Origin: CBDCFL01 sp965216135
GTDB taxonomy: Bacteria > Pseudomonadota > Alphaproteobacteria > Rhodobacterales > Rhodobacteraceae
DNA length: 64,000 nucleotides
Assembly: GCA_965216135.1 (NCBI GenBank)
Contig: CBDCFL010000024.1
Span: 124,001 to 188,000 of the forward strand
Direction of reading: 5' to 3'
Below, piece by piece: positions 63,490 to 64,000 of the stretch. The notes below the pieces were generated by a model. It made no database searches and was not told the origin of the DNA. It saw only the letters and a program-made list of their open reading frames with translations. The number at the start of each line of letters is the position of its first letter. Positions within the stretch are counted from its first letter, which is position 1. The translations under genes and the position numbers were made by a program.

Positions 63490-63507
63490 TGTTTCGCATG
63501 CGAAACA
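63490..63507. promoter_or_regulatory. Perfect 18-bp palindrome after the asparaginase gene
   Basis: TGTTTCGCATGCGAAACA lies 8 nt past the asparaginase stop, with ATTTTC after it. It has no loop, so it is more likely an operator-like site than a terminator, though a terminator role cannot be excluded. The rest of 63508-63617 shows nothing else. Confidence 0.45.
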
Positions 63508-63617
63508 TTTTCGGCTAAGGCGCTGGTATCGGTCCAAGAATCCCGTTGCGCGCTGGAAAAATCTGCCACCTTATTGAAAAGTAAACGAAAACTGAACCCC
63601 GCGCACGGTACAGCCGG

Positions 63618-64000
63618 TCACGGTTTAAGCGCGAATTCCGCTTTTGAATATCCCTGCAGATACAAAAGCGCGGTCAGATCGCCGTGGTTGATGCGGATGT
63701 CGCACTTAGCCGCCACACTCGGCTTGGCGTGCAGGGCCACTCCGGTGCCCGCCATCGCCAGCATATCCAGATCGTTTGCACCGTCGCCGACGGCAATGAT
63801 CTGATCGTGGCGCAAGCCCAGATGCGTGGATATTTCCCGCAACGCCGATACCTTGGCCGCACGACCCAGGATCGGGCGCCCGACGTCACCTGTCAGAACG
63901 CCATTTTCGCTCATCAAAAAGTTCGCGCGGTTTTCGTCGAACCCCAACCGCGCAGCGATCGGGCCGGTGAACTGAACAAATCCGCCCGACACCAGCGCAC
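63618..64000 (-). CDS. serB: Phosphoserine phosphatase SerB, 5' end beyond the window
   Basis: The C-terminal ~126 residues of a HAD-superfamily phosphatase making L-serine. LVSGGFVQFTGPIAARLGFD holds HAD motif II, KVSALREI the motif III Lys, and IIAVGDGANDLDMLAMAGTG motif IV with its acidic pair. AKCDIRINHGDLTALLYLQG is typical of SerB. The N-terminus with the catalytic Asp lies past the right edge. Confidence 0.9.
   Translation of the reverse strand, partial: ALVSGGFVQFTGPIAARLGFDENRANFLMSENGVLTGDVGRPILGRAAKVSALREISTHLGLRHDQIIAVGDGANDLDMLAMAGTGVALHAKPSVAAKCDIRINHGDLTALLYLQGYSKAEFALKP

Overview
The window looks like a chromosomal segment of an alphaproteobacterium of the Rhodobacteraceae / Roseobacter type. 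The evidence is gene content and order: flaF-flbT-DUF1217 beside a flagellin, ubiB-ubiE / mutM / enoyl-CoA hydratase / rpsT / rhodanese / dnaA-dnaN-recF-gyrB, a roseobacter-style homogentisate cluster, high GC and frequent 4-nt ATGA gene overlaps. No tRNA, rRNA or CRISPR was seen, and no DnaA-box cluster that would mark an origin.

Layout. (1) 1-11.3 kb: a flagellar cluster (fliI, DUF1217, flbT, flaF, fliC, flgN-like, flgJ-like, fliK, flgD) damaged by IS630 and IS5 insertions and by two frameshifts in fliK. (2) 11.4-24.3 kb: an intact housekeeping block from a phosphotransferase through ubiB/ubiE, mutM, rpsT and dnaA-dnaN-recF to gyrB. (3) 24.3-31.2 kb: an IS630 copy, a heavily degraded fic gene carrying a 272-bp internally deleted IS1595-type element, then VOC, AbrB-like, trhO and an arsR/SRPBCC pair split by another IS630. 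(4) 31.3-35.6 kb: NAD salvage genes pncA and pncB around a frameshifted hybrid histidine kinase. (5) 35.6-37.6 kb: a lower-GC accessory islet, in which an XRE-ImmA regulator is divergent from small overlapping ORFs and a SEC-C protein with an E2-like GxIC core. This is the most promising place for an unusual system, possibly the relic of a bacterial ubiquitin-like operon. (6) 37.6-48.9 kb: arfB, an isolated mini-ORF transcript, a queuosine-precursor transporter, mepA, a broken phytase-like gene, an MFS gene, a thioesterase split by IS5, yggT, a broken recQ and a large hybrid kinase. (7) 48.9-58.8 kb: an IS630 and an IS5 copy, then a marR-regulated homogentisate operon (hmgA-maiA-fahA-VOC, then MBL-DinB-FAD hydroxylase-DUF2783). 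(8) 58.8-64 kb: an RHH-type gene split by IS630, then rlmN, an IalB-family gene, an asparaginase and a partial serB.

The dominant theme is insertion-sequence expansion with gene decay. There are at least seven IS630-family elements or fragments of three types, three near-identical 969-bp IS5/IS427-type copies and one IS1595 derivative. About ten genes are broken by insertions, frameshifts or stop codons. Frameshifts in homopolymers could partly be sequence errors. The IS junctions are clean: removing the IS and one target duplication restores the thioesterase reading frame and the fic codons at the IS1595-type insertion, and rejoins the arsR/SRPBCC gap.
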